This document shows, in pieces, positions 1 through 6,636 of a DNA stretch of 9,569 bases. Position 1 is the first letter of the stretch. Each line of letters opens with the position of its first letter. The position numbers and the translations under genes were made by a program. The notes beneath the pieces were generated by a model, which ran no database searches, was not told where the DNA came from, and saw only the letters and a list, made by a program, of their open reading frames with translations. Source of the DNA: an uncultured Bacteroidia bacterium (GTDB lineage Bacteria; Bacteroidota; Bacteroidia; Bacteroidales; UBA932); the NCBI GenBank assembly GCA_902766985.1, contig CACXFP010000077.1:1-9569 (forward strand), read 5' to 3'.

Positions 1-63
1 AAGAAGGTCAAGTCGAGGATGTCCCTTTATGTGGAGTTCCGGCTGAAGGAAAGGAAGAAATAA
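1..63 (+). CDS. C-terminal end of an unidentified upstream gene (partial)
   Basis: From base 1 the first forward frame reads 20 sense codons and then TAA at 61-63, leaving 16 bases before leuS. The visible end is strongly basic, closing in ERKK, and contains an alternating stretch ([12 protein letters not shown]) that could be a beta strand. This is too little to assign a family. The short gap to leuS, the shared strand and the absence of a terminator hairpin suggest the two genes are co-transcribed. The frame might be open by chance, since 20 codons is short, but its position and lack of any competing gene make a real gene end more likely. Confidence 0.5.
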   Translation, partial: KKVKSRMSLYVEFRLKERKK

Positions 64-79
64 GGAAAAACAGATAACA

Positions 80-2845
80 ATGGATTACGATTTCAAGTCG
101 ATTGAGAGAAAATGGCAGGCCTGGTGGGCGGAAAACAAGACCTACAAGGCCGTGGAGGATCCGTCCAAACCTAAGTATTATGTGCTGGACATGTTCCCTT
201 ACCCTTCAGGGGCGGGACTCCATGTGGGACATCCGCTGGGATACATAGCAAGCGACATCTACTCGCGTTACAAAAGACTCAAGGGGTTCAACGTATTGCA
301 TCCCATGGGTTACGATGCTTTCGGACTTCCCGCGGAGCAGTATGCCATACAGACGGGACAGCACCCGGAAAAGACGACCAACGACAATATCGCCCGCTAT
401 CGCAGCCAGCTGGACAGGATAGGGTTCTCCTTCGACTGGGACCGCGAGGTCAAGACCTGCGATCCGGCGTATTACAAGTGGACCCAGTGGGCATTCCTCA
501 AGATGTTCGACAGCTGGTTCGACAATGCCGCCGGGAAGGCCCGTCCCGTTTCCGAACTTGTCGAAGCCTTTGAAAAAGGTGGTTCCGCAGCGGTCGATGC
601 GGCCTGTGGGGAGGTCTCTCCTTTCTCGGCTGACGACTGGAAGGCGATGGACGAAAAGCAGAGGTCCGCTGTCCTCATGCAGTACAGGATCGCATACCAG
701 GGGGAGACTTCGGTGAATTGGTGCGAAGGCCTTGGAACGGTTCTGGCAAATGACGAAGTCAAAGACGGGATATCCGTCCGCGGAGGCTTCCCTGTGGTCC
801 AGAAGAAAATGACCCAATGGCAGCTCCGCGTTTCGGCGTATGCGCAGAGGCTTCTCGACGGTCTGGACAACCTTGAGTGGACAGATTCCCTCAAGGAGAT
901 GCAGAGGAACTGGATAGGCCGTTCCGAGGGGTGCGAGGTCGTATTCAACACCATCTGCGACGGAAAGGAGCTCCCGGTCACCATTTTCACTACCCGGGTG
1001 GACACCATCTTCGGCGTGACTTTCATGGTGCTTGCTCCTGAAAGCGACCTGGTAGGGGAGCTGACTTCGTCGGACCGCAGGGAAGAAGTGGAAGCCTATG
1101 TGGCCGAGGTGCGCAAGAAAACCGAGAGGGAGAGGATCGCGGAAACCAAAACGGTGACAGGCGTTTTCTCCGGATCCTACGGAATCAATCCTCTTACGGG
1201 CGAGAAGATCCCTGTATGGATATCCGAATATGTGCTTGCAGGGTACGGTACCGGGGCGATCATGGCCGTTCCGGCGCATGACAGCCGCGACTATGCCTTC
1301 GCCAGGAAGTTCAATCTGCCCATAGTCCCTATCATCGAGGGCTGCGATGTCAGCGAGCAGTCGTTCGACGCCAAGGAAGGACGCATGTGCAATTCCGGTT
1401 TCCTTAACGGCATGGATGTCCGCGAGGCTATCGAGGCAGCGAAGGACTATGTTGAGGAGAAGGGACTGGGCAGGCGCAAGACGAATTTCCGTCTGCGTGA
1501 TGCCATTTTCTCCCGACAGAGGTATTGGGGGGAACCGTTCCCGATATGTTACAAGGACGGGATCGCCACTCCGCTGCCATATGACAGCCTGCCCCTCGAA
1601 CTTCCCGAAATCGGAGAGTTCAAACCTTCCGAAAACGGGGAACCTCCCCTTGCCAGGGCCAAGGACTGGACCTGGGAGGGCTGGCCTATCGAGAAGAGCA
1701 CCATGCCTGGTTTCGCAGGATCGAGCGCCTACTACCTGAGGTATATGGATCCCCACAACGACAAGGCTCTCGTCAGCCCTGAAGCCAACTCCTACTGGCG
1801 CAGCGTCGACCTCTATGTCGGAGGAACCGAGCATGCCACCGGCCATCTGATCTATTCCCGTTTCTGGAACAAGTTCCTCTATGACCTTGGTTATGTCTGC
1901 GAGGATGAACCGTTCCGCAAGCTTGTCAACCAGGGGATGATCCAGGGGAGGTCGAGTTTCGTGTATCGCATCGTCGGTACCAATACGTTCGTTTCCTCTG
2001 GCCTCAAGGACAGGTATGAAACTACCGAGATCCATGTCGATATCAGCCTCGTCCGCGGCGACAGGCTTGATATCGAAGGTTTCAAGGCATGGAGGCCTGA
2101 GTACGGAGATGCCGAATTCATCCTTGAAGACGGGGAGTATGTGTGCGGATGGGCGGTCGAAAAGATGAGCAAGTCCATGTTCAACGTCGTCAATCCCGAC
2201 AATATCTGCGACACTTACGGAGCCGACACCCTCAGGCTTTACGAGATGTTCCTCGGCCCTGTGGAGCAGAGCAAGCCATGGGATACCAAGGGAATTGACG
2301 GGGTCAGCCGTTTCCTCAGGAAATTCTGGAGGCTGTTCTATGACCGCGACGGTTTAATCGTAGAAGATACCGACCCGTCTCCCGCCGAACTCAAGAGCCT
2401 TCACAAACTTATCGGAAAAGAGCAGGAGGACATCGAGAATTTCTCTTTCAACACCACGATAAGCGCTTTCATGATCGCTGTCGGCGAGCTTACAGATCTC
2501 GGATGCCATAAGAGGGCTGTCCTGGAACCCCTGGCCATACTCATCTCCCCCTTTGCTCCCCACATCGCCGAAGAACTCTGGCACGTGCTGGGGCACGGGG
2601 AGAGCGTTACCCGCGCGTCATTCCCTGAGTTCAACGAGTCCTACACGGTCGAAGACAGCTGCACCTATGCCGTATCTTTCAACGGAAAGACCCGTTTTAC
2701 CGTCGACCTTCCCAAGTCGATGGGCAGGGATGAGGTAGGGAGCCATGTCCTCTCCCTCGACAAGGCCTTGAAATATACCGAAGGTCATGATGTGCTGAAG
2801 GTTATCGTAGTCCCGGGCAAGATCGTCAACATTGTGGTCAAGTAA
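80..2845 (+). CDS. leuS: Leucyl-tRNA synthetase (class I aminoacyl-tRNA synthetase)
   Basis: This cytoplasmic enzyme charges tRNA-Leu with leucine using ATP and hydrolyses mischarged products in an editing domain. The 921-residue protein shows the class I signature HVGH at residues 48-51 and KMSKS at 695-699. The CP1 editing domain is marked by a threonine-containing stretch TTRVDT at 304-309 and by [15 protein letters not shown] at about 390-404. In that motif D404 matches the Asp that binds the amino group in the editing pocket of the E. coli enzyme. Extra segments at about 147-205 and 623-690 make it longer than the 860-residue E. coli protein; both resemble insertions in Bacteroides LeuRS. 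The alpha-helical anticodon-binding domain and C-terminal domain appear complete, ending in VNIVVK. The ATG at 80 gives the expected [12 protein letters not shown] start and is preceded by an A-rich leader with AAGGAAAA. It probably heads or continues an operon with the two YitT genes. Confidence 0.98.
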   Translation: MDYDFKSIERKWQAWWAENKTYKAVEDPSKPKYYVLDMFPYPSGAGLHVGHPLGYIASDIYSRYKRLKGFNVLHPMGYDAFGLPAEQYAIQTGQHPEKTTNDNIARYRSQLDRIGFSFDWDREVKTCDPAYYKWTQWAFLKMFDSWFDNAAGKARPVSELVEAFEKGGSAAVDAACGEVSPFSADDWKAMDEKQRSAVLMQYRIAYQGETSVNWCEGLGTVLANDEVKDGISVRGGFPVVQKKMTQWQLRVSAYAQRLLDGLDNLEWTDSLKEMQRNWIGRSEGCEVVFNTICDGKELPVTIFTTRVDTIFGVTFMVLAPESDLVGELTSSDRREEVEAYVAEVRKKTERERIAETKTVTGVFSGSYGINPLTGEKIPVWISEYVLAGYGTGAIMAVPAHDSRDYAFARKFNLPIVPIIEGCDVSEQSFDAKEGRMCNSGFLNGMDVREAIEAAKDYVEEKGLGRRKTNFRLRDAIFSRQRYWGEPFPICYKDGIATPLPYDSLPLELPEIGEFKPSENGEPPLARAKDWTWEGWPIEKSTMPGFAGSSAYYLRYMDPHNDKALVSPEANSYWRSVDLYVGGTEHATGHLIYSRFWNKFLYDLGYVCEDEPFRKLVNQGMIQGRSSFVYRIVGTNTFVSSGLKDRYETTEIHVDISLVRGDRLDIEGFKAWRPEYGDAEFILEDGEYVCGWAVEKMSKSMFNVVNPDNICDTYGADTLRLYEMFLGPVEQSKPWDTKGIDGVSRFLRKFWRLFYDRDGLIVEDTDPSPAELKSLHKLIGKEQEDIENFSFNTTISAFMIAVGELTDLGCHKRAVLEPLAILISPFAPHIAEELWHVLGHGESVTRASFPEFNESYTVEDSCTYAVSFNGKTRFTVDLPKSMGRDEVGSHVLSLDKALKYTEGHDVLKVIVVPGKIVNIVVK

Positions 2846-2846
2846 C

Positions 2847-3770
2847 ATGAACTTAAAAATCAGGAATTTAATCAACGATTACATCCTGCTCACGGCGGCG
2901 TGTTTCTTCTTCGCTTTCGCGTGGGAGTGTTTCATGATCCCCAACGGGATGTCCGCTGGCGGCATGATGGGCCTTTGCACTATTATCCAGTATGCCACCC
3001 TCGGGGTGATTCCGGCCCAGTATTCATATATTGTAATCAATGCGATACTCATAATTGTCGCCGTGCTGGCCATGGGCATCGGTTTCGGGTTCAAGACCAT
3101 ATACTGCATAGTGGTATCCTCGCTGGCCATGCAAGTCATCAGCGGTATCCCTTCCATCCACAGTGTGCCGGGAGGTTTCTTCTTCGTTCAGGAGACCGTG
3201 CTGATTCCGATTATCGCCGGTGTTTTCGAAGCCATCGGCATAGGCCTTGTGCTCCGTTTCGGCGGAAGCACGGGAGGAACCGACATTATCGCCCTGATGG
3301 TGAACAAGTATTATCCGGTTTCCCTCAGCATGACCTTCCTTGTTACGGACGTGATCATTTGCTCCCTCCTTCTTTTCCTTCCCGGGAAGACATTCTCGGA
3401 TATGTGCTACGGACTTGAGGAACTGGTCATTTTCTCCCTCCTGATAGACCTGGTGGTCGGCGGTAAGAGGTCCTCCTACCAGCTTATGGTGTTTTCCGAG
3501 AAGTTCGAGGCTATCGCAGACCATATAATCAATGAAATGGACAGGGGAGTGACGGTCCTGAAGGCTCAGGGATGGTTTACCAAGAAAGATAAGGACGTCC
3601 TCCTCATCCTCATCAGCCAGAACCAGCTCAATGAGATTTCAAGGGCGGTCAAGGAGATAGACCCCAGGGCTTTCATGTCCATTTCCCCGACACACAATGT
3701 CTACGGTGAAGGTTTCGAAGAAATCAAGGCCGGATTGAAACGCAAAAAGAAACAGCATGCCGATTCTTAA
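2847..3770 (+). CDS. YitT family membrane protein with DUF2179 domain, first of a tandem pair
   Basis: This is a 307-residue inner-membrane protein of the YitT family (membrane domain followed by a cytoplasmic DUF2179 domain). The family's transported or sensed molecule is not established. Hydrophobic segments lie at about residues 12-31, 37-58, 61-80, 84-101, 117-137, 162-180 and 192-206. The family hallmark GGSTGGTDIIALMVNK is at 139-154. The soluble domain runs from about 209 to 295 (YQLMVFSEK, then GVTVLKAQGWFTKK, then DPRAFMSIS), with a basic tail KRKKKQ. I chose the ATG at 2847, one base after the leuS stop (TAAcATG). An in-frame TTG at 2832 would overlap leuS and add only five unconserved residues. 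The spacing suggests translational coupling to leuS. A YitT gene just after leuS is an arrangement I recall from other Bacteroidales, though I cannot check it here. Confidence 0.92.
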   Translation: MNLKIRNLINDYILLTAACFFFAFAWECFMIPNGMSAGGMMGLCTIIQYATLGVIPAQYSYIVINAILIIVAVLAMGIGFGFKTIYCIVVSSLAMQVISGIPSIHSVPGGFFFVQETVLIPIIAGVFEAIGIGLVLRFGGSTGGTDIIALMVNKYYPVSLSMTFLVTDVIICSLLLFLPGKTFSDMCYGLEELVIFSLLIDLVVGGKRSSYQLMVFSEKFEAIADHIINEMDRGVTVLKAQGWFTKKDKDVLLILISQNQLNEISRAVKEIDPRAFMSISPTHNVYGEGFEEIKAGLKRKKKQHADS

Positions 3771-4719
3771 ATCAAACGTCTGGACCTGGATCAGGGAATA
3801 CAGCCTGATCGTTGCCGGAATCTTCATCTATGTGCTTGGCTGGACCATCTTCCTGGTTCCCAACAATATGGTAGGCGGAGGTGTTACCGGTATCAGTTCC
3901 ATCGTGCAATACGCCACCGGAGGCGTCGTCAAGATGGGTTACACCTATTTCCTGATAAATGTAGGCCTCATAATCGCCGGCGTTCTTTCCCTCGGGAAGT
4001 CCTTCGGCGGCAAGACTGTAGTAGCCATAGTCCTCGCTTCCATCGGACTCAACGTCCTTCAGGAACTCATCCCTATCGAGTCTCCCTTCATTCAGACCTT
4101 TGTCCTCCAGGACAACAACAAACTGATGTGCACTATCATGGGCGGCATCATGGTCGGCGTCGGCATCGGAATGACGATGTCCGCCGGTGGGAGCACCGGA
4201 GGCACCGACATCATCGCCCTCATGGTCAACAAGCGCAAGAACATATCCCCCGGTAAGATGATCCTGTTCATGGACATAGTGATCATCTGTTCCTCGCTTC
4301 TCGTCCCTTCGTACACCCCTGACGGAGAACTTGTCCCGTTCGTGGATAAGATACTGACCGTCGTATACGGCCTGATACTCATAACGGTAAACAGCTATGT
4401 GCTTGATATCTACCTTTCCGGATCAAGGCAGTCCGTGCAGCTGTTCATCCTCTCGAGGAAATACGGCGAGATTGCAGACGCCATTGTCCGCGACCTCCGG
4501 CACGGGGTGACCGTCCTGGACGGGGAAGGTTGGTATACCAAGCAACAATGCAAGGTCCTGATGGTTATTATCCGGAAGGCCGACCTCAATCTCTGCCTGC
4601 GTTACATCAAGACGATCGACCCTGACGTGTTCATGTCGGTATCTTCCGCGGCCGGCGTCTATGGCCGTGGGTTCGATGCCATCAAGGTCTCGGCCGCCAA
4701 GCCGGAGCAAAAACAATAA
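3757..4719 (+). CDS. YitT family membrane protein with DUF2179 domain, second of a tandem pair
   Basis: This 320-residue protein has the same architecture as its upstream neighbour: hydrophobic segments in the N-terminal 220 residues, the motif GGSTGGTDIIALMVNK at 144-159, and a C-terminal DUF2179 domain at about 225-312 (VQLFILSRK, GVTVLDGEGWYTKQ, DPDVFMSVSS). It is a diverged paralogue rather than a recent copy. The motif is identical, but most surrounding membrane residues differ, and it has an extra hydrophilic loop (YTPDGELVPFVDK at about 186-198). The ATG at 3757 lies inside the end of the first gene, giving a 14-bp overlap in a different frame. The next in-frame Met is residue 39, inside the membrane domain, so the overlapping start is the credible one. 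Expression is probably coupled to the first paralogue. Substrate and function are unknown. Confidence 0.92.
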   Translation: MPILKSNVWTWIREYSLIVAGIFIYVLGWTIFLVPNNMVGGGVTGISSIVQYATGGVVKMGYTYFLINVGLIIAGVLSLGKSFGGKTVVAIVLASIGLNVLQELIPIESPFIQTFVLQDNNKLMCTIMGGIMVGVGIGMTMSAGGSTGGTDIIALMVNKRKNISPGKMILFMDIVIICSSLLVPSYTPDGELVPFVDKILTVVYGLILITVNSYVLDIYLSGSRQSVQLFILSRKYGEIADAIVRDLRHGVTVLDGEGWYTKQQCKVLMVIIRKADLNLCLRYIKTIDPDVFMSVSSAAGVYGRGFDAIKVSAAKPEQKQ

Positions 4720-4753
4720 GATTTATTTTTCGGCCGGATTTTTTTCGGTTTTT

Positions 4754-4783
4754 ACCCCCGTCCGTATTATTCCGGGCGGGGGT
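4754..4783 (+). repeat. 11-bp inverted repeat with 8-nt loop; possible terminator of the YitT genes or operator of the next gene
   Basis: Arms 4754-4764 (ACCCCCGTCCG) and 4773-4783 (CGGGCGGGGGT) pair over 11 positions with a single G-T wobble around an 8-base AT-rich loop. As RNA this would be a very stable hairpin 35 bases after the second YitT stop. It is not a classic intrinsic terminator: the T-rich tracts (4726-4730, 4739-4745, 4749-4753) lie before the stem, and only ATTTGTGTT follows it. It also sits where the -33 region of the next promoter would be, so an operator role is equally possible. Confidence 0.5.
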
Positions 4784-4791
4784 ATTTGTGT

Positions 4792-4799
4792 TAAATTTG
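4792..4799 (+). promoter_or_regulatory. Candidate Bacteroides-type -7 element for the AraC-like gene
   Basis: TAAATTTG matches the Bacteroides consensus TAnnTTTG exactly. Transcription would start near 4806 and leave a leader of about 30 bases before the ATG at 4835. No clear TTTG is present at the expected -33 distance, where the loop and right arm of the 4754-4783 palindrome lie. This suggests an activator-dependent or repressible promoter, or a chance match. Confidence 0.45.
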
Positions 4800-4834
4800 A
4801 TTGGATAACCATTCTGATTAATAAATATGACAAT

Positions 4835-5779
4835 ATGAAAAAACGTTTGAGATTTCTGGTAATCCTTCCTTTTCTGTGCGGAGGCTTGTTGATGATCCTT
4901 GATTCCGCTTTGTTCAGGACGGATCTGCCGGCTGTCCTGGCTTTCGACGTGTTTGCCGTCGACGTCTTTCTGACGATGATGCCGTACCCGGTGGAAGAGG
5001 GCTCCGGCCTGGCCGGGAAGCACATCCTTGCACTTACGTCGGTGTCTGCGCTCACGGCGCTGGCAGTGCATTTCCTCCATGGACCCGATGCCGGACTCCG
5101 GATTGTCATTTCCGCCGTCTTGTATCTCCTGTACCTGGCGGGGTTCCTTCTCAAGGTCAGGACGGAAAGGAAGAAAATGCCGGTCATGGAATCCTACTCA
5201 CGGACAGTATTCGTGCTGGCCGTCCTTATCCTGCTCGTCGCCTTCATGGAAGGCGGCGTGTATGGCGGAAGGGCGTCATTGTGGGTCGTGATACTCATGT
5301 ATGTGTCTATGGTGGCATCGGTTGTCTGCCTTTTCCTGTGCGTCCGCGGCGACAGGCCACGCAGGGCCGTTCCCGAAGCCGGCATGCAACCGGACGAACC
5401 TGCCCTCCCTCCTTATGACGCCATGGACGAAAGGGCCAGGATGGACACCCTCTTCGGCAGGGTAGACGTGCTGATGAAGGAGAAGAAACTGTTTCTGGAC
5501 GAGGACCTTACCCTTAAAGATATCTCCCTCCAGCTGTCCTGCAACAAAGTCTATGTCTCCAGGGCCATCCTCGACAAGACCGGGCTCAATTTCCGGCAGT
5601 ACATCAACCGGTACCGGATCGATTATGCCCTGGAAATGCTCGGCAGGAATCCGGATATGAAGGTTTCGGAACTGTCTGGTCTCTGCGGATTCCACTCCCA
5701 GCCGACTTTCAACCTTGCCTTCCGGATGAACCAGCACATGACCCCGAGCGAATGGAAACGCGGATTCAGGCGGTCGTGA
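4835..5779 (+). CDS. Membrane-anchored AraC-family transcriptional regulator
   Basis: This 314-residue protein fuses an N-terminal membrane domain to a C-terminal AraC-type DNA-binding domain. About six hydrophobic segments are visible at residues 5-23, 31-50, 63-81, 88-107, 124-141 and 147-170. A proline-rich hydrophilic linker follows (about 171-200), then two helix-turn-helix units at about 225-248 (LTLKDISLQLSCNKVYVSRAI) and 276-299 (KVSELSGLCGFHSQPTFNLAFR). The closing motif MTPSEWKRG is typical of AraC proteins. The linker's exit after a segment rich in basic residues (VRGDRPRR) fits a cytoplasmic DNA-binding domain. The membrane part has no recognisable sensor domain, so its signal is unknown. 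I chose the ATG at 4835: upstream in-frame codons read through the palindrome and promoter and encode non-conserved sequence. The gene appears monocistronic and converges on the pseudouridine synthase gene. Confidence 0.85.
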   Translation: MKKRLRFLVILPFLCGGLLMILDSALFRTDLPAVLAFDVFAVDVFLTMMPYPVEEGSGLAGKHILALTSVSALTALAVHFLHGPDAGLRIVISAVLYLLYLAGFLLKVRTERKKMPVMESYSRTVFVLAVLILLVAFMEGGVYGGRASLWVVILMYVSMVASVVCLFLCVRGDRPRRAVPEAGMQPDEPALPPYDAMDERARMDTLFGRVDVLMKEKKLFLDEDLTLKDISLQLSCNKVYVSRAILDKTGLNFRQYINRYRIDYALEMLGRNPDMKVSELSGLCGFHSQPTFNLAFRMNQHMTPSEWKRGFRRS

Positions 5780-6485
5780 TTCCTTTCCATGAGGAAGGGA
5801 CCGGGGCGTAAATGTCCAGGGGAGTCTTTTTGACCGGGTGTACGAAGGTGATCCTGCGGGCGTGGAGGCAGATTCCTCCGTCGGGATTCGACCGCGGTGC
5901 CCCGTATTTAAGGTCTCCTTTTATATGGCAGCCGGCGTGGGCCAGCTGGCAACGGATCTGATGATGACGTCCGGTGAGCAGGTTGACTTCCAGGAGGGCA
6001 TAGCTCCTGGTGGTCTGAAGCAGGCGGTAGGTGAGCCGGGCAAGTTTCGCTCCTGGAACCCCTTCCTTTGCTACGAAGCTCTTGTTGATCTTTTCGTTGC
6101 GGACGAGCCAGTCGTCAAGCTCTGCTTCCTTTTCAGGAGGGAGGCCGCAGCACAGGGCCCAATAGGTCTTGTGGACCTCTCCTTCCCGGAACATGGCGGA
6201 CAGCCTCTCCAGGGCTTTTGAAGTCTTGGCCAGGATTATGGCTCCGCTCACGGGCCTGTCAAGCCTGTGCGGTATCCCGAGAAATACTTTCCCGGGTTTG
6301 GAATCCCTCTCGGCGATGAGGGCCTTGTATTTGTCAGCGAGGGTTTCGTCGCCGGTCTTGTCCCCTTGGCTGATTTCCCCTGCGGCCTTGTTGACAACCA
6401 GCAGATGATTGTCTTCGTAGAGGATCCTGGACTCCAGGTCCTGACGCTCCGAGGAAGTTAGGATTCTGTATTCGCCTCCGGCCAT
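5766..6485 (-). CDS. RluA-family RNA pseudouridine synthase (no S4 domain)
   Basis: The 239-residue product is a cytoplasmic pseudouridine synthase of the RluA/RsuA-like superfamily, which isomerises specific uridines in rRNA or tRNA. The catalytic motif HRLDRPVSG is at residues 73-81, with D76 the expected nucleophile. Supporting motifs are LLVVNKAAG at 28-36, EVHKTYWAL at 103-111, LLTGRHHQIR at 169-178 and GDLKYG at 190-195. The usual GRTHQIRVH is varied to GRHHQIRCQ. There is no N-terminal S4 RNA-binding domain, so it is the short, catalytic-domain-only type, and the exact target uridine cannot be read from sequence. The start at 6485 is the only Met upstream of the core fold and has a candidate -7 box a short distance upstream. 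Its last codons overlap the end of the AraC-like gene by 14 bp on the opposite strand. Confidence 0.93.
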   Translation of the reverse strand: MAGGEYRILTSSERQDLESRILYEDNHLLVVNKAAGEISQGDKTGDETLADKYKALIAERDSKPGKVFLGIPHRLDRPVSGAIILAKTSKALERLSAMFREGEVHKTYWALCCGLPPEKEAELDDWLVRNEKINKSFVAKEGVPGAKLARLTYRLLQTTRSYALLEVNLLTGRHHQIRCQLAHAGCHIKGDLKYGAPRSNPDGGICLHARRITFVHPVKKTPLDIYAPVPSSWKGITTA

Positions 6486-6504
6486 GTCATGTGTTTGAGT
6501 GATG

Positions 6505-6512
6505 CAAAAATA
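6505..6512 (-). promoter_or_regulatory. Candidate Bacteroides-type -7 element for the pseudouridine synthase gene
   Basis: Read on the minus strand this is TATTTTTG, an exact fit to TAnnTTTG, ending 19 bases upstream of the start codon at 6485. The implied transcript start is near 6498, giving a very short leader of about a dozen bases. I see no clear TTTG at the -33 distance, so confidence is moderate. Confidence 0.4.
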
Positions 6513-6532
6513 GCAATAAAAGGCGGATTCCC

Positions 6533-6561
6533 TGCCATTTTGTCAGAAAAAGAGAATGGCA
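6533..6561. repeat. Inverted repeat TGCCATT...AATGGCA in the divergent gap upstream of dnaK
   Basis: Arms 6533-6539 and 6555-6561 are perfect 7-bp reverse complements around a 15-base spacer; a T-G wobble and one T-A pair can extend the stem inward. It lies about mid-gap between the divergent pseudouridine synthase and dnaK genes. It is not the CIRCE element (TTAGCACTC-N9-GAGTGCTAA). It could be an operator, or part of a promoter for a stress sigma factor. Function is inferred only from position. Confidence 0.45.
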
Positions 6562-6585
6562 CAAAGTTGGATGTTCGCAGGTTGT

Positions 6586-6605
6586 CCCGGAAGAAGGATT
6601 CCGGG
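6586..6605 (+). repeat. Perfect 7-bp hairpin CCCGGAA-N6-TTCCGGG in the dnaK leader region
   Basis: Arms 6586-6592 and 6599-6605 are perfect reverse complements with a 6-base loop (GAAGGA); flanking T-G and G-T wobbles could lengthen the stem. It ends 31 bases before the dnaK ATG. No T-tract follows, so it is not an intrinsic terminator. It may form in the 5' untranslated region of dnaK mRNA, affecting stability or translation, or act as a DNA operator. Confidence 0.45.
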
Positions 6606-6636
6606 GTGAACTGATAATTGATAAAAAGTTAACGAT

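Noticed and set aside
206..2035. A 609-codon open reading frame antisense to leuS
   Set aside because: leuS is unambiguous in this region, and the antisense translation has no recognisable domain. Long antisense frames are expected opposite GC-rich codon-third-position genes.
2832..2846. TTG start at 2832 for the first YitT gene
   Set aside because: It would add only MWSSN inside the leuS end. The ATG at 2847 directly follows the leuS stop and begins a typical short N-terminus.
4689..4736. Hairpin between two CGGCCG sites flanking the second YitT stop, followed by a T-tract
   Set aside because: The stem is only 6 bp, self-palindromic, and would need a loop of more than 30 bases, so it is a weak terminator candidate.
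4661..4834. Upstream in-frame start extending the AraC-like protein by 58 residues
   Set aside because: The extension would overlap the second YitT gene and translate the palindrome and promoter. It carries no hydrophobic or conserved sequence, whereas the ATG at 4835 begins a basic segment followed by a membrane helix.
6557..6570. Genuine sigma-54 promoter before dnaK
   Set aside because: TGGCAC and TTGG are one base too close and the -12 GC is GG. No enhancer-binding regulator is encoded here. It is kept only as a tentative alternative-promoter finding.
6533..6605. CIRCE heat-shock operator
   Set aside because: Neither inverted repeat matches TTAGCACTC-N9-GAGTGCTAA in arm sequence or spacing.
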